Part shown: piece by piece, positions 23,441 to 32,154 of the stretch
Numbering within the stretch: position 1 is the stretch's first letter
How the letters are laid out: every line of letters starts with the position of its first letter
Source of the DNA: Bin87 sp965243255
GTDB taxonomy: Bacteria > Chloroflexota > Dehalococcoidia > Lucifugimonadales > UBA3495
DNA: 64,000 bases
Reading direction: 5' to 3'
NCBI GenBank assembly: GCA_965243255.1
Contig: CBDEUH010000004.1
Location: forward strand, 1,922,001-1,986,000
Notes under the pieces: model-generated
Seen by the model: the letters and a program-made list of their open reading frames with translations, nothing else
Told to the model about the DNA's origin: nothing
The model's database searches: none
Position numbers and translations under genes: made by a program

Positions 23441-24736
23441 ATGGCTGCCGCCCAACAATCCGACACGGCACGGGTGAATACTCCCGTCGCTTACCACGAC
23501 CTGCCGCCGCGCTACCACCGCTGGAAGTGGCAGGTGCTGGTGGCGTTCTGCGTGTTCTACCTGTTCGTCTATACCGGGCGGTTCAACTTCTGGCCCACCT
23601 CGCCGCTGATCAAGGAAGACCTGCACCTGACCAACATTGAGATCGGCATCATCAATGCGATGCTGCTGTGGGGGTTCATGCTGGGCGACCTGGTGCACGG
23701 CCGGCTGTCCGAAGCCTACGGCCTGCGGCTGTGGGTGACGCTGGGCGCGATATTCACCACGGTGTTCAACTGGGCGGCGTCCTTCGGCACTTCGGCGGTA
23801 ACCATTGCGATTCCCTGGGCGATGGCGGGGTTCGTCAACGCGGCCTGCTGGGCGCCGGGGATCAGCATGCTCAGCCAGTGGTGGCCGCGCCGGGAACGGG
23901 GCGTCGCCATGGGTTTTGTGGGCACGGTGTCCGGCGGGGCGATGCTATTGATGTGGTGGCTGAGCAGCTGGGTGGCCGCCGAATGGGGCTGGCGGGCCGC
24001 CTTCCGCTACCCGCCGCTGATCATCACGGTGCTGGGCATCGGGTTCTACCTGGCGACCCGGGACCGGCCCCGGGACGTGAACCTGCCGGAGTACATCGAG
24101 GAGGACCAAGTATCCGCCGCGCCGGAGGCGGTGAGCGACGAGGAGCTCAAGGGGTTCGGCCCCTACAAATTACTGCTGTCCAACGGACGGTTCCAGCTTG
24201 CCTGTCACGTCAAGGGGCTGGAGAACGTGGCGCGCTACGGCCTGACCACCTGGGTGCCGCTGTACTACTTTGAGGCCGGCGGGTTGGACATCACGCAGAC
24301 GGTGCTGATTACGTTCCTGCTGCCGCTGGGCTATCTTATCGCGCCGCCGGTGGCCGGCGTCATCTCGGACAAGCTGCTGGGCAGCCGGCGCCGGCCGCTG
24401 GTGATTGCGTCCTGCTTCCTGTCCGCCGCCGCGTTGGTGGTCATCGCGATGGCGCCGCCGTCCAACGCCTGGCTGGGGGCGGGGCTGATGCTGTGGGGCG
24501 GCATCAGCATGGGAGTGTCGCTGATATCGGCCATATCCGTGGACCTGTCGGGGCGCAAGATGGCCGGCACCGGCGCCGGGGTGCTGGACGCTCACGGCTA
24601 CCTGTACGCCGGGGCGCAGGCGATGGTGTTCAGCGTGCTGCTGGACGTAACGGGCAGCCCGTGGCCGATAGTGTTCCTGGTGATGGCGGCAACGCGCCTG
24701 ATTTCCGCCGGGATGATCAGCCGCGTGCGGGTATGA
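23441..24736 (+). CDS. MFS transporter of the organophosphate/anion type
   Basis: About 431 residues with 12 helices. RYGLTTWVPLYYFEAGG, ACWAPGISMLSQWWPRRERG and the spacing of loops fit the OPA-like branch (glycerol-3-phosphate and hexuronate carriers). The start is uncertain: ATG at 23441 is used; a TTG at 23420 is possible. Its stop overlaps the next gene's first possible ATG (ATGA at 24733), so the two are probably coupled. Confidence 0.85.
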   Translation: MAAAQQSDTARVNTPVAYHDLPPRYHRWKWQVLVAFCVFYLFVYTGRFNFWPTSPLIKEDLHLTNIEIGIINAMLLWGFMLGDLVHGRLSEAYGLRLWVTLGAIFTTVFNWAASFGTSAVTIAIPWAMAGFVNAACWAPGISMLSQWWPRRERGVAMGFVGTVSGGAMLLMWWLSSWVAAEWGWRAAFRYPPLIITVLGIGFYLATRDRPRDVNLPEYIEEDQVSAAPEAVSDEELKGFGPYKLLLSNGRFQLACHVKGLENVARYGLTTWVPLYYFEAGGLDITQTVLITFLLPLGYLIAPPVAGVISDKLLGSRRRPLVIASCFLSAAALVVIAMAPPSNAWLGAGLMLWGGISMGVSLISAISVDLSGRKMAGTGAGVLDAHGYLYAGAQAMVFSVLLDVTGSPWPIVFLVMAATRLISAGMISRVRV

Positions 24737-24753
24737 ACGGTGGTGGAGTCGAG

Positions 24754-25848
24754 ATGCTGCGAGTTCTGGGACGAATCACCTATCGCAGCTACGTTATCGT
24801 CTTAATTGGCAGCGTGGCCCTCACTGCCATGCTGACCCTGTTCCGCCCGGCGACCACGGCGATACACACCGCCGCCTTTGCGGCCCAGGTGCTGCCCGTC
24901 CCGGTGAAGGTCCAGCCCTGGCTGGCCGCTGAGCCGGAACGTTTGAAGACCACCTACCGCCGGGACGACGGGGCTGACGCCGAGGCCGACATTTACGTGA
25001 TTCCCGACGGCAGACAGCGAGCCGGCCTGCTGATATTCCTGGGGGCCAACGCGGCCGGCGCCGACGACCCGGACGTAATCAACCTGGGGCAGGCGCTGGC
25101 CCGGGCCGGGTTCGCCGTGATGTATTACTGGTCGCCGACCATGGGAGAGCGGGCCGAGGTTGACGTTGGGGAGATACCCAACATCGTGGCCGGGTTTGAG
25201 CATCTGCAACGTCAGGAATACGTGGACCGGCAGCGGGTGGGGCTGGCCGGCTTCTCGGTGGGAGCCTCCTTTGCGCTGGCAGCGGCGGCGGACCCGCGCA
25301 TCGCCGACGACATCGCCTTCGTCAACGCCTTTGGCGGATACCATGACGCTGCCGACCTGCTGGCGCAGATTTCGGCGGGGCGCGCCATCGACGGGGCGAC
25401 GGAAACGCCGTGGGAGGTTGACAAGCTGACGCGACGGGTGTTCGAAAACATGCTGACGCCGGAATCGGAATCCGAGGCGGCGCAGGGGCTGCTGGCCGGC
25501 GTGGGCAGCGTGGCGGAGGCGCGGGAGCTGTACGAGCAGCTGCCCGAGGATTTCAGGGCCGACGTGGACGCCATATCTCCGTCCAAGTACGTTGAGCAAT
25601 GGAGCGGCGATACAGTGATGCGGGTGATGCACGACCGGGGCGACCCGCTGATTCCGGTGGGGGAGTCGCGGCGGCTGGTGGCCACGCTGCAGGAGCACAG
25701 GCCCGACGTGACGGTGTACTACACCGAAACCGACATCTTCCGCCACGTGCGTCCGGACGCCGAAACCGACTGGAAGTCCATGCTGCGGGGCGCGTGGCAG
25801 CTGTACCGGCACATGTACCACATCGTGGCGGTGGCGCGGCAGCCGTAG
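24754..25848 (+). CDS. membrane-anchored alpha/beta hydrolase (dienelactone hydrolase-like)
   Basis: 364 residues. A hydrophobic N-terminal segment (YVIVLIGSVALTAML) is followed by a hydrolase domain with nucleophile elbow GLAGFSVGAS (about residue 170), the acid in VMHDRGDPLIP and the His in DIFRHVRPD. The ATG at 24754 has GTGGAG upstream; an ATG at 24733 overlapping the carrier stop is the alternative. Coupling to an anion carrier suggests it handles an imported compound, which is inference. Confidence 0.78.
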   Translation: MLRVLGRITYRSYVIVLIGSVALTAMLTLFRPATTAIHTAAFAAQVLPVPVKVQPWLAAEPERLKTTYRRDDGADAEADIYVIPDGRQRAGLLIFLGANAAGADDPDVINLGQALARAGFAVMYYWSPTMGERAEVDVGEIPNIVAGFEHLQRQEYVDRQRVGLAGFSVGASFALAAAADPRIADDIAFVNAFGGYHDAADLLAQISAGRAIDGATETPWEVDKLTRRVFENMLTPESESEAAQGLLAGVGSVAEARELYEQLPEDFRADVDAISPSKYVEQWSGDTVMRVMHDRGDPLIPVGESRRLVATLQEHRPDVTVYYTETDIFRHVRPDAETDWKSMLRGAWQLYRHMYHIVAVARQP

Positions 25849-25870
25849 GCCCGGGCTCCCGTCCCCTGAG

Positions 25871-26227
25871 CTAGTAGCGCAGTAGGGTGGTTGGTATCAG
25901 TTGCCCCGACACGGGGTCAACGGCGAGGGCCGCTTCCTCCAGGGAGACTACGCCCAAGAGGCTGGGTTCGTCATCTTCTGCGAATATTACCGGCGTGGGG
26001 AACGTCAGGCCCTCCAATCGTATGATGGTGTGGGCTACGTCAACCGGAACGATTCGACCGTCGGCAGTGACGGAGGGCATAGACCTCTCGACCAGGACCC
26101 CCAGCCTTTGCAGCATCGTCCTGGGCACTGCCGTGTAGGTTGAGCCGGTATCGACAACGACCTCGATTTCCTCGAAATCCTGTCCCTGAGGGTCGCCGAC
26201 TCCGATGGTCACATATACTGTTCCCAT
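25871..26227 (-). CDS. retropepsin-like aspartic protease (second copy)
   Basis: 118 residues. VVVDTGSTYTAV holds the catalytic Asp26-Thr27-Gly28, and LLGVVSLE at 90-97 is the second motif. It is shorter than the copy at 17862-18302 and only distantly similar, so this is not a recent duplication. It follows a small Cys-containing protein by 25 bases on the same strand. Confidence 0.78.
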   Translation of the reverse strand: MGTVYVTIGVGDPQGQDFEEIEVVVDTGSTYTAVPRTMLQRLGVLVERSMPSVTADGRIVPVDVAHTIIRLEGLTFPTPVIFAEDDEPSLLGVVSLEEAALAVDPVSGQLIPTTLLRY

Positions 26228-26252
26228 GGTGTATCTCCTATCCTGCCGGAAT

Positions 26253-26603
26253 CTAGTTGCGGTTTTTGAGGCGTTCGAGCTGCTGGACGGTGCCGGGAAG
26301 TTTCCAGTCCACGTAGAGCAGGACGTGCTCCTTGATGGCCTCCTCGTGGACGCGGCAGGAGAAGCAGGCGCGGTCGATGCAGAGGCCGTGGCGGGGACGG
26401 AGCGCCTCCCGGAATCGGGCCAATTGGTCGGCCAATTCGGCGTCGATGGACTGGCCGCTGCGGGCCATTTCCAGCAGATCGTCCATCTGGCCGGCCAGTT
26501 GTTCCAGCAGTTCGTTGTAGCGTTGCAGGCCCTGCTCGACGAAGTTGCGCGGCTCGGTGGCCGTGAAGTAGGGAATCATCTGCATGTCAGGAACGTCGAC
26601 CAT
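26253..26603 (-). CDS. unknown protein with a helical region and Cys pair
   Basis: 116 residues. An amphipathic helical region (about 15-65) with many Leu, Gln and Glu is followed by CIDRACFSCRVHEE, three Cys and a His close enough to bind metal. No family recognised. Probably read with the retropepsin gene downstream. Confidence 0.6.
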   Translation of the reverse strand: MVDVPDMQMIPYFTATEPRNFVEQGLQRYNELLEQLAGQMDDLLEMARSGQSIDAELADQLARFREALRPRHGLCIDRACFSCRVHEEAIKEHVLLYVDWKLPGTVQQLERLKNRN

Positions 26604-26650
26604 GCTGCACCTGCGCCGTTGTGGATGGTGTCGCGGTTGGGTGGTTGAGG

Positions 26651-27628
26651 CTACTGTACCACAGGGGAAAGGTTATCGGCGGCGACGGCGGCGCTCATGG
26701 CGGCGATGGCGACTTCGATCTGGTCGGCGTCGGGCTGGCGGGTGGTGATGCGCTGCAGCCAGAGGCCGGGGGCCGACAGAATCCGGCCGAACCAGGAGCC
26801 GCGATGGGCCCCGGCGAAGCGGATGATTTCGTAGCTGACCGCCGCCACCAGGGGCACGGGCACGATGCGGGAGAGAATGCGCCAGTACAGTTCGGTTCCC
26901 AGCAGGGCGTCCAGGATGGCGAAGGCCGCTACCGACACGATGGCCACGGTAATCAGGAAGGCGGTGCCGCAGCGCGGGTGCGGCGTGGGATGGCGTTGCA
27001 CGTTGTCCACGGTGAGCGGCTCGCCGGCCTCGTAGGTGTGCACCGCCATGTGCTCGGCGCCGTGATAGGCGTACACCCGGCGGATGTCCTTCATCAGTGA
27101 GATGCCGGCGACGTAGCCCACCAGTATGACCAGCCGGATGACGCCCTCAATCAGGTTGATAGCCAGCAGGGAGTGTACGAAGGGTTCTAGCAGTCGGGCC
27201 GCCAACAGGGGCAGCACCAGGAAGATACCGATTCCCAGCACCAGGGCGATGGCCATGGTGATGCCCATGGTCCAGTTGCTGACGGCGGTGTTGGATGGCG
27301 CGGTGTCGGCTTCACTCTGACCCTCTTCCGGCGAGGGAGAGGGCTGTTCTTCGGCGGCGATGATGGCGGAGCGTTGGAGGGACTTCATGCCCAGCCACAG
27401 GGTTTCGGCCAGGATCAGCACGCCGCGGACGAAGGGCACCCGGCGCATGGGACCGGAAAGACGGCTGCTGACCAGCTCGGTGGAGCAGAAGATGCCGCCG
27501 TCGGGACGGCGGACGGCCAGGCTGTAGTGGCGAACGCCGCGAATCATCACGCCCTCGATGACGGCCTGGCCGCCGTAGAGGGGGCGCGGCGCTTCCGCCG
27601 CGGCTGCCGAATTGCAGCTACACATCAA
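26651..27628 (-). CDS. DUF1385 membrane protein (YqhQ-like)
   Basis: 325 residues. The family hallmark LYGGQAVIEGVMIRGVRH is at about 17-34. Several membrane helices lie between about 110 and 290, and YHGAEHMAVHTYEAGEPLT is the second conserved block, with His and Glu residues. The molecular function of the family is unknown. It overlaps the stop region of the upstream gene by 11 bases and lies downstream of the ribosomal protein operon, as often seen in Gram-positive-type genomes. Confidence 0.9.
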   Translation of the reverse strand: MMCSCNSAAAAEAPRPLYGGQAVIEGVMIRGVRHYSLAVRRPDGGIFCSTELVSSRLSGPMRRVPFVRGVLILAETLWLGMKSLQRSAIIAAEEQPSPSPEEGQSEADTAPSNTAVSNWTMGITMAIALVLGIGIFLVLPLLAARLLEPFVHSLLAINLIEGVIRLVILVGYVAGISLMKDIRRVYAYHGAEHMAVHTYEAGEPLTVDNVQRHPTPHPRCGTAFLITVAIVSVAAFAILDALLGTELYWRILSRIVPVPLVAAVSYEIIRFAGAHRGSWFGRILSAPGLWLQRITTRQPDADQIEVAIAAMSAAVAADNLSPVVQ

Positions 27629-28022
27629 GCTTATGCCACGCTTCCCGGAAACCGGCCTCGGAAAAGGCTTCCGGCTGCAGCCATAGCGCGCCGCCGAACT
27701 CGTCGTCCAGGCGGTCGTCGCGAACGTCGGCGCGGGCGAGCAGGTAGGTTACCGGGACATCGTCCAGCACGTGGGTGGTGATGACCAGGCACTGCCAGTC
27801 CCAATCGAGGGTTTCGGGGTTATGGAAGCGGACGGCCTGGCTGGTTTCCTGGGAGTGGAACTTGAGGCGCACTTCCAGGTTGCGCTCGGGGATGCCGGCG
27901 ATCACCTCGTCCTCGTTGGGGCTGCGGCGGGCGATGAAGCACTGCCAGCCGTACTCGGCCAGGCGTTGGGCGAGATAGATGCGGCCGTATTCCCGGACGG
28001 TCTTGGGGACGTAACGGGGCAT
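27618..28022 (-). CDS. unknown soluble protein, possibly PD-(D/E)XK-like
   Basis: 134 residues. YLAQRLAEYGWQCFIARRSPNEDEVI followed by LEVRLKF recalls the alpha-beta core of some PD-(D/E)XK nucleases (helix, strand with acid, then E-x-x-x-K), but the motif is imperfect and this is a weak suggestion. It overlaps the DUF1385 gene start. Confidence 0.55.
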   Translation of the reverse strand: MPRYVPKTVREYGRIYLAQRLAEYGWQCFIARRSPNEDEVIAGIPERNLEVRLKFHSQETSQAVRFHNPETLDWDWQCLVITTHVLDDVPVTYLLARADVRDDRLDDEFGGALWLQPEAFSEAGFREAWHKLDV

Positions 28023-28036
28023 GGTCTAATGCGTAA

Positions 28037-28057
28037 GGGCGACCCATGGGCCGCCCC
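28037..28057 (-). terminator. hairpin after the ribosomal protein operon
   Basis: GGGCG-CCC against GGG-CGCCC with one A-C mismatch and a two-base turn. It lies about 30 bases after the L31 stop on the minus strand, with no U-run. Similar G/C-rich intergenic hairpins occur at 3224 and 18681. Confidence 0.4.
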
Positions 28058-28089
28058 TGCCGGAGGTTCTTGCCATCAGCCGAGGTGGG

Positions 28090-28293
28090 TTAGTCGTCGA
28101 GGTTGAAGCGACGGCTGAACCGCTCGATGCGGCCCTGGGTGTCAACGATGCGCTGCTCGCCGGTGTAGAAGGGATGGCAGCGTCCGCAGACCTCGACGCG
28201 CATGGCCTGCTTGGTGGCGCCGGTCTGGAAGATGTTGCCGCAGGAGCAGGTGATGGTGGCGTTGAAAAACTGGGGGTGAATTTCGGTTTTCAT
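28090..28293 (-). CDS. rpmE: 50S ribosomal protein L31
   Basis: 67 residues. MKTEIHPQFFNATITCSCGN and CGRCHPFYTG identify L31; the Cys residues (CSC and CGRC) make it the zinc-binding form. Start at 28293 by homology; longer reads upstream are not L31. Third gene of the L21-L27-L31 run. Confidence 0.95.
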   Translation of the reverse strand: MKTEIHPQFFNATITCSCGNIFQTGATKQAMRVEVCGRCHPFYTGEQRIVDTQGRIERFSRRFNLDD

Positions 28294-28304
28294 GGTGGGT
28301 TCCC

Positions 28305-28589
28305 TCAGGCCACGGCGGCCTTGGGCTGAGCGTCGGCGACCGGGTACACGCTGACCCGGCGCTTGCCACGGGCGGCCCATTCGAAGGTTACCAGGCCGTC
28401 AATCATGGCGAACAGGGTGTAGTCGCGGCCCATGCCCACGTTGGTTCCGGGGCGGATGCGGGTGCCACGCTGGCGGACGATGATGGAGCCGCCGGTTACG
28501 CGTTCGCCGCCGTAGCGCTTGACGCCCAGACGCTTGGGGTTGCTATCGCGGCCGTTGTTGGTGCTGCCGCCGGCTTTCTTGTGGGCCAT
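28305..28589 (-). CDS. rpmA: 50S ribosomal protein L27
   Basis: 94 residues. MAHKKAGGSTNNGRDSN, then GVKRYGGERVTGGSIIVRQR are the L27 hallmarks near the peptidyl-transferase centre. The N-terminus starts directly at MAHKKAGG, so no N-terminal leader needs cleaving as in Firmicutes. Three bases separate it from L21. Confidence 0.97.
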   Translation of the reverse strand: MAHKKAGGSTNNGRDSNPKRLGVKRYGGERVTGGSIIVRQRGTRIRPGTNVGMGRDYTLFAMIDGLVTFEWAARGKRRVSVYPVADAQPKAAVA

Positions 28590-28592
28590 GTT

Positions 28593-28913
28593 CTAGCCTC
28601 CGGTCTCGATGCTCTGGATCTGGATGCGGGTGTAGTTCTGACGGTGGCCCTTCTTCCGGCGATACCGGGTCTTGGCCTTGTACTTGTACACGATGATTTT
28701 GCGGTCTTTGTAGTGGGACTGCACCTCGGCGACGACCCGGGCGCCGGGGACGGTGGGGGCGCCGAAGCGCATTTGCCCGTCCCGGGAGACGGCCAGCACG
28801 TTGTCCAGCTCGGTGGTGGTTCCGGCGGCGGCGTCCAGCAACTCGACGTCGAGGACATCGCCCGGAGAAACGCGGTACTGCTTGCCGCCGGTTTTGACGA
28901 TGGCGTAATCCAT
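28593..28913 (-). CDS. rplU: 50S ribosomal protein L21
   Basis: 106 residues. MDYAIVKTGGKQYRVSPGD at the start and YRRKKGHRQNYTRIQI at the end are diagnostic for L21, which binds 23S rRNA. First gene of the operon, with a consensus-like promoter at 28940-28969. Confidence 0.97.
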   Translation of the reverse strand: MDYAIVKTGGKQYRVSPGDVLDVELLDAAAGTTTELDNVLAVSRDGQMRFGAPTVPGARVVAEVQSHYKDRKIIVYKYKAKTRYRRKKGHRQNYTRIQIQSIETGG

Positions 28914-28939
28914 ATTCTCAAACTCCCAAACGGCCTATC

Positions 28940-28969
28940 ATTTTATGGCCGGGGGCCGGAAACTGTCAA
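28940..28969 (-). promoter_or_regulatory. promoter of the L21-L27-L31 operon
   Basis: Minus strand perfect TTGACA (28969-28964), 18-base spacer, TAAAAT (28945-28940). The leader to the L21 start is about 20 bases, so there is no room for a structured ribosomal-protein leader. Confidence 0.65.
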
Positions 28970-29026
28970 GGCGCCGGGAGCCCGGGCGGTGGCGTTTCCC
29001 TTTGCAGGATGACCCATTGATCAGGG

Positions 29027-29704
29027 TTACTGGCCCAATTGGAGCTGGGAGACTGCGGGGGCGATGAGCCGGGGGCCATCGGAGGCGATCCGGTTGACCG
29101 ACCTGGAAACGGGGCGAGTGGTGAGGTCTGGCCACTCTTTCGGGGCCAGCAGGAATTGGAGGATTGCCGGATCGGTTTCCGCAGCGAGCCAGGCGTCGTA
29201 ATCGTCTTCCGTCAATATGACCGGCATACGGTTGTGGATGTATTCCATCAGCGAGTTGGGGGCGCAGGTGATCACGCAGGCGGCTTCATCGGGGCCGGCG
29301 CGGTAGATGCCGGCCAAGGCGAAGGGCTTTTCGTCGCGGCGGTGAATCCACAGCGGCATTCGAGCGTCGCCCTGGCCCTGCCATTCGTAGAAGCCGTTGA
29401 CCGGCACCAGGCAGCGGCGGTTGGCGAAGGCCGTACGGAAGGCGGGGCGCTCGGTAAGGGTCTCGCTGCGGGCGTTGAACAGGGGGCGCGACGAACCGCC
29501 GCCGGCCTTCCGGGAGGGGAAGACGAAGCCCCAGCGCATGACGCCGCCGGTTCTGTGGTCACCCTCGGCCTTGATCACCAGGATGGGGGCCGTGGGGCCG
29601 ACGTTCCAGGAGGGGCGGTAGTCGGCTTCGAGCCAGGCCGGGTTGAACCGGAACTGATCGGCCAGGTCGTCCAGCTCGGCGAATATGCTGAATCTGCCGC
29701 ACAT
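29027..29704 (-). CDS. SOS response-associated peptidase (SRAP/YedK, HMCES-like)
   Basis: 225 residues. The invariant Cys2 (MCGRFS), the NARSET motif (about 77), Glu in NGFYEWQ (about 105) and His in HNRMPVIL (about 158) form the SRAP active site, which crosslinks to abasic sites in single-stranded DNA to protect them. Length is normal. Confidence 0.93.
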   Translation of the reverse strand: MCGRFSIFAELDDLADQFRFNPAWLEADYRPSWNVGPTAPILVIKAEGDHRTGGVMRWGFVFPSRKAGGGSSRPLFNARSETLTERPAFRTAFANRRCLVPVNGFYEWQGQGDARMPLWIHRRDEKPFALAGIYRAGPDEAACVITCAPNSLMEYIHNRMPVILTEDDYDAWLAAETDPAILQFLLAPKEWPDLTTRPVSRSVNRIASDGPRLIAPAVSQLQLGQ

Positions 29705-29765
29705 GAAACACCTCTAGATGAACGGAGGCATTTTACCGGAAGGGAGCGAGAGGGGAGAAAGCGGG

Positions 29766-29794
29766 TTGACGGGGCTGTTATCGGGTGTTATGAT
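29766..29794 (+). promoter_or_regulatory. promoter of a small gene
   Basis: TTGACG (29766-29771), 17-base spacer, TATGAT (29789-29794), followed about 57 bases later by the start codon. Confidence 0.6.
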
Positions 29795-29850
29795 AAACAA
29801 AATCGCAATAAGTGATGATGCGAGAATCGGATACCGGGAGGAAAGCAACG

Positions 29851-30072
29851 ATGGTTACTGTCATCAAACAACCAGTCGACGCGCAGATTGACCGACGATC
29901 CGGGTTGCTTAGCGAGTGGGTGGAGCAGGACATGTCAGACATTCTGACGGAATACGGCGCCCGTGTCGAGGACGCGGCCACCGAGCGGGTGCGGCACATT
30001 CCGCCTCCGGCTTTGGCCTATGGCATCCCCATGGCCGGCGTGCGCTACTACACCTATCTGCCGGAGGGCTAA
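29851..30072 (+). CDS. small protein of unknown function
   Basis: 73 residues, no known domain. A good promoter, GGGAGG nine bases before the ATG and an intrinsic terminator at 30125-30158 frame it as a real single-gene unit. The sequence is hydrophilic at first (IDRRSGLLSEWVEQDMSDIL), then ends in a Tyr-rich VRYYTYLPEG. Confidence 0.65.
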   Translation: MVTVIKQPVDAQIDRRSGLLSEWVEQDMSDILTEYGARVEDAATERVRHIPPPALAYGIPMAGVRYYTYLPEG

Positions 30073-30124
30073 CGGCATCATCAGCAGCAGGCCGCGAGCC
30101 GGAGGGCCGCGCGCCGGACAGATT

Positions 30125-30158
30125 GCGGGGACGACCGGGCGGTCGCCCCCGCTTTTTT
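30125..30158 (+). terminator. intrinsic terminator
   Basis: GCGGGG-a-CGACC, loop GGGC, GGTCG-c-CCCCGC (one A-C mismatch), then TTTTTT. A strong rho-independent terminator for the small gene. Confidence 0.85.
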
Positions 30159-30176
30159 GTGAACGGGGGAAGCAAC

Positions 30177-31493
30177 CTACACCACGCCGTCGCTGCGGAG
30201 GCGGGCGATGGCCTCGAGCGGGTAGCCCAGCTGGGCGAGGACGTCGTCGGTGTGCTGGCCCAGGGCGGGCAGGTCGCCGGCGTGCAGGGGGGTGTGGCTG
30301 AAGGAGGCCAGGGGGCCGGCCATGCGGACGGTTCCCAGGTCCCGGTGCTGCGCGTCCACGGCCAGGTTGTTCTGCGTCACCTGGGGATGCTCGAACATCT
30401 CCTCGACGAAGCGAACCGGGCCGGCGGGCACACCGGCGGCGTCCAGCAGGGTCAGCCATTCGTCGTTGGTTTTGGCGCGGAAGATGGCTTCGGCGTCGGT
30501 CATCAGCTGGGCGCCGAAGTCGGCGGCCTCCTGGGAATGCTGGTCGTAGCCCTCATCGAAGCGGATGTCGTGGAGGCCGATCACGTCCAGGAGTTTCAGG
30601 CGGAGGGCGGCGTTGAGGCAGCCCACCACCAGCATCCCGTCGGCGGTCTGGTAGAAGCGGTAGTAGATGTTGCCGGGGGACTGGAAGTGCTGGGCCTGAT
30701 ACACCTCCAGCAGGTCGGGATAGGGCGTATCGGCGGCGCGCATGGCGTCCACGGACTCGCGAATCTGGCGGTGGGGTTCCAGGTCGAGGTCGTTGATGCG
30801 GACGAAGCGCATACCGAGCATGAAGAGGCTGGCGCCGAGGAGGGAGGCTTCCAGCTTCTGGCCGCGTCTTTGATCGCCGGCAGCTGGGTTGCCGGTAACG
30901 GGTTTGCCAGTGATGGGGTCCAGGTTGCGTTCCCGGGCGAAGAGGGCGCCGCAGACGGCCCAGGCCTGAGCCAGTCCGCAGGCGGAATCGACCAGGGGGC
31001 TGGCGACGATCTGCTCGGGGACGCCGTTGGCGACCTTGCCCTCGGCGGTGGCGATGCCGGACATGGCCTGGATGATGATGTCATAGCCGGGGCGGTAGGA
31101 ATCGGGGCCGTCGTGTCCGAAGGCGGAACCCTCGCAGTAGATGATGGCCGGGTTGATGGCGGCCAGGGTTTCGTAGTCGATGCCCAGGCGGCCGGCCACG
31201 TCGGGGCGGTTGTTGGCGAGGATGACGTCGGCCTGCTCGGTGAGGCGGCGTACGATGTCGGCGGACTCGGGTTTGGTGAGGTCCAGGGTCATGGAGCGCT
31301 TGCCCCGGTTGTAGGCCATGAAGGGGCGGCCCTCGGTGGGCAGGACGGCCTGGGCGTAACGCCAGAGGTCGCCCCAGGGGGGTTCCACCTTGATGACGCG
31401 GGCGCCCATATCGGCCAGCAGCATGCCGGCGGTGGGCGTGGCGATCATGGTGGAGAACTCGACGACGTTGATGCCGTGCAGCGGGCCGGGCAT
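30177..31493 (-). CDS. CaiB/BaiF family (class III) CoA-transferase
   Basis: 438 residues. N-terminal LHGINVVEFSTMIATPTAG, the NRGKRSMTLDL motif (about 60) and the catalytic Asp in SYRPGYDIIIQAMSG (about 140) identify the family, which moves CoA between carboxylic acids. Formyl-CoA:oxalate, carnitine and racemase-type members cannot be told apart here. It stands alone between a terminator and a repeat region. Confidence 0.9.
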   Translation of the reverse strand: MPGPLHGINVVEFSTMIATPTAGMLLADMGARVIKVEPPWGDLWRYAQAVLPTEGRPFMAYNRGKRSMTLDLTKPESADIVRRLTEQADVILANNRPDVAGRLGIDYETLAAINPAIIYCEGSAFGHDGPDSYRPGYDIIIQAMSGIATAEGKVANGVPEQIVASPLVDSACGLAQAWAVCGALFARERNLDPITGKPVTGNPAAGDQRRGQKLEASLLGASLFMLGMRFVRINDLDLEPHRQIRESVDAMRAADTPYPDLLEVYQAQHFQSPGNIYYRFYQTADGMLVVGCLNAALRLKLLDVIGLHDIRFDEGYDQHSQEAADFGAQLMTDAEAIFRAKTNDEWLTLLDAAGVPAGPVRFVEEMFEHPQVTQNNLAVDAQHRDLGTVRMAGPLASFSHTPLHAGDLPALGQHTDDVLAQLGYPLEAIARLRSDGVV

Positions 31494-31786
31494 GGGGTGG
31501 TTCCTGTTGGTTGGAGTTGGGGCCTATTTTACCCGACGGAGGCGGCGGCGGGACGTGGGTGAAGGGGCCCCGTATCAAGTACGGGGTGACGTTATTTTGG
31601 GATTGGCGGTTAGTTCCGTGATTTTGGTTTTCGTTGGGTTCCTCCGGTGGTTGGGTAGGTTGGGCAGCCTGCGAGAGGTAAGGTGGTCGTTGTCAGCCCC
31701 ACGGCCGGGGGTTGGTTACGCACTTCCACATAGGTGTTTTCGTACGAGCATGTAGTTAGCCGCACTGGCCGCAGTGGTATCGCGCC

Positions 31787-31912
31787 GTTGCCACTTCCGG
31801 TGTCTATGACGGTCATCTGTTATCCGCCAATGGCAGCTGTGGCCGCACCGTTGTCACTTCCAGTGTTTGTGACGGGGATCTGTTATCCGTCAATGGCAGC
31901 TGTGACCGCACC
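31787..31912 (+). repeat. two tandem 63-base repeats in a gene-free region
   Basis: Copies at 31787-31849 and 31850-31912 differ at only nine positions, mostly transitions. The remaining gene-free sequence (31494-31786 and 31913-32154) shows no recognisable gene, RNA or promoter. A short plus-strand reading frame through the repeats only reflects the period being a multiple of three. Confidence 0.7.
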
Positions 31913-32154
31913 GGCGTGCGTGATTAGGATTTGCTGACGGTTGTGGCCGTTGACGACCGGAACCGCGATGGTTCTTGATTTACCTCGTTGCAGGCTGTGG
32001 GGTACCGATGGTCTCGCTAGCGATGGGGCTATTATGAACTGATGTTCTGTGCGTTGTCAATAGGGGGTTGGCATCATTGTCAGAATCAGGATTTTTGGGA
32101 TTCGAGGATTGGCAGGATTGGAGTTGTGGCCGCGGGTCGATTTTCAGGCGGCTA

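Noticed and set aside
28914..29026. Ribosomal-protein leader regulating L21
   Set aside because: The promoter is so close to the L21 start that only about 20 bases of leader remain, too few for the known structures.
31734..31937. Small gene with a 21-residue peptide repeat
   Set aside because: It only reflects the 63-base tandem repeat; there is no ribosome site or promoter.
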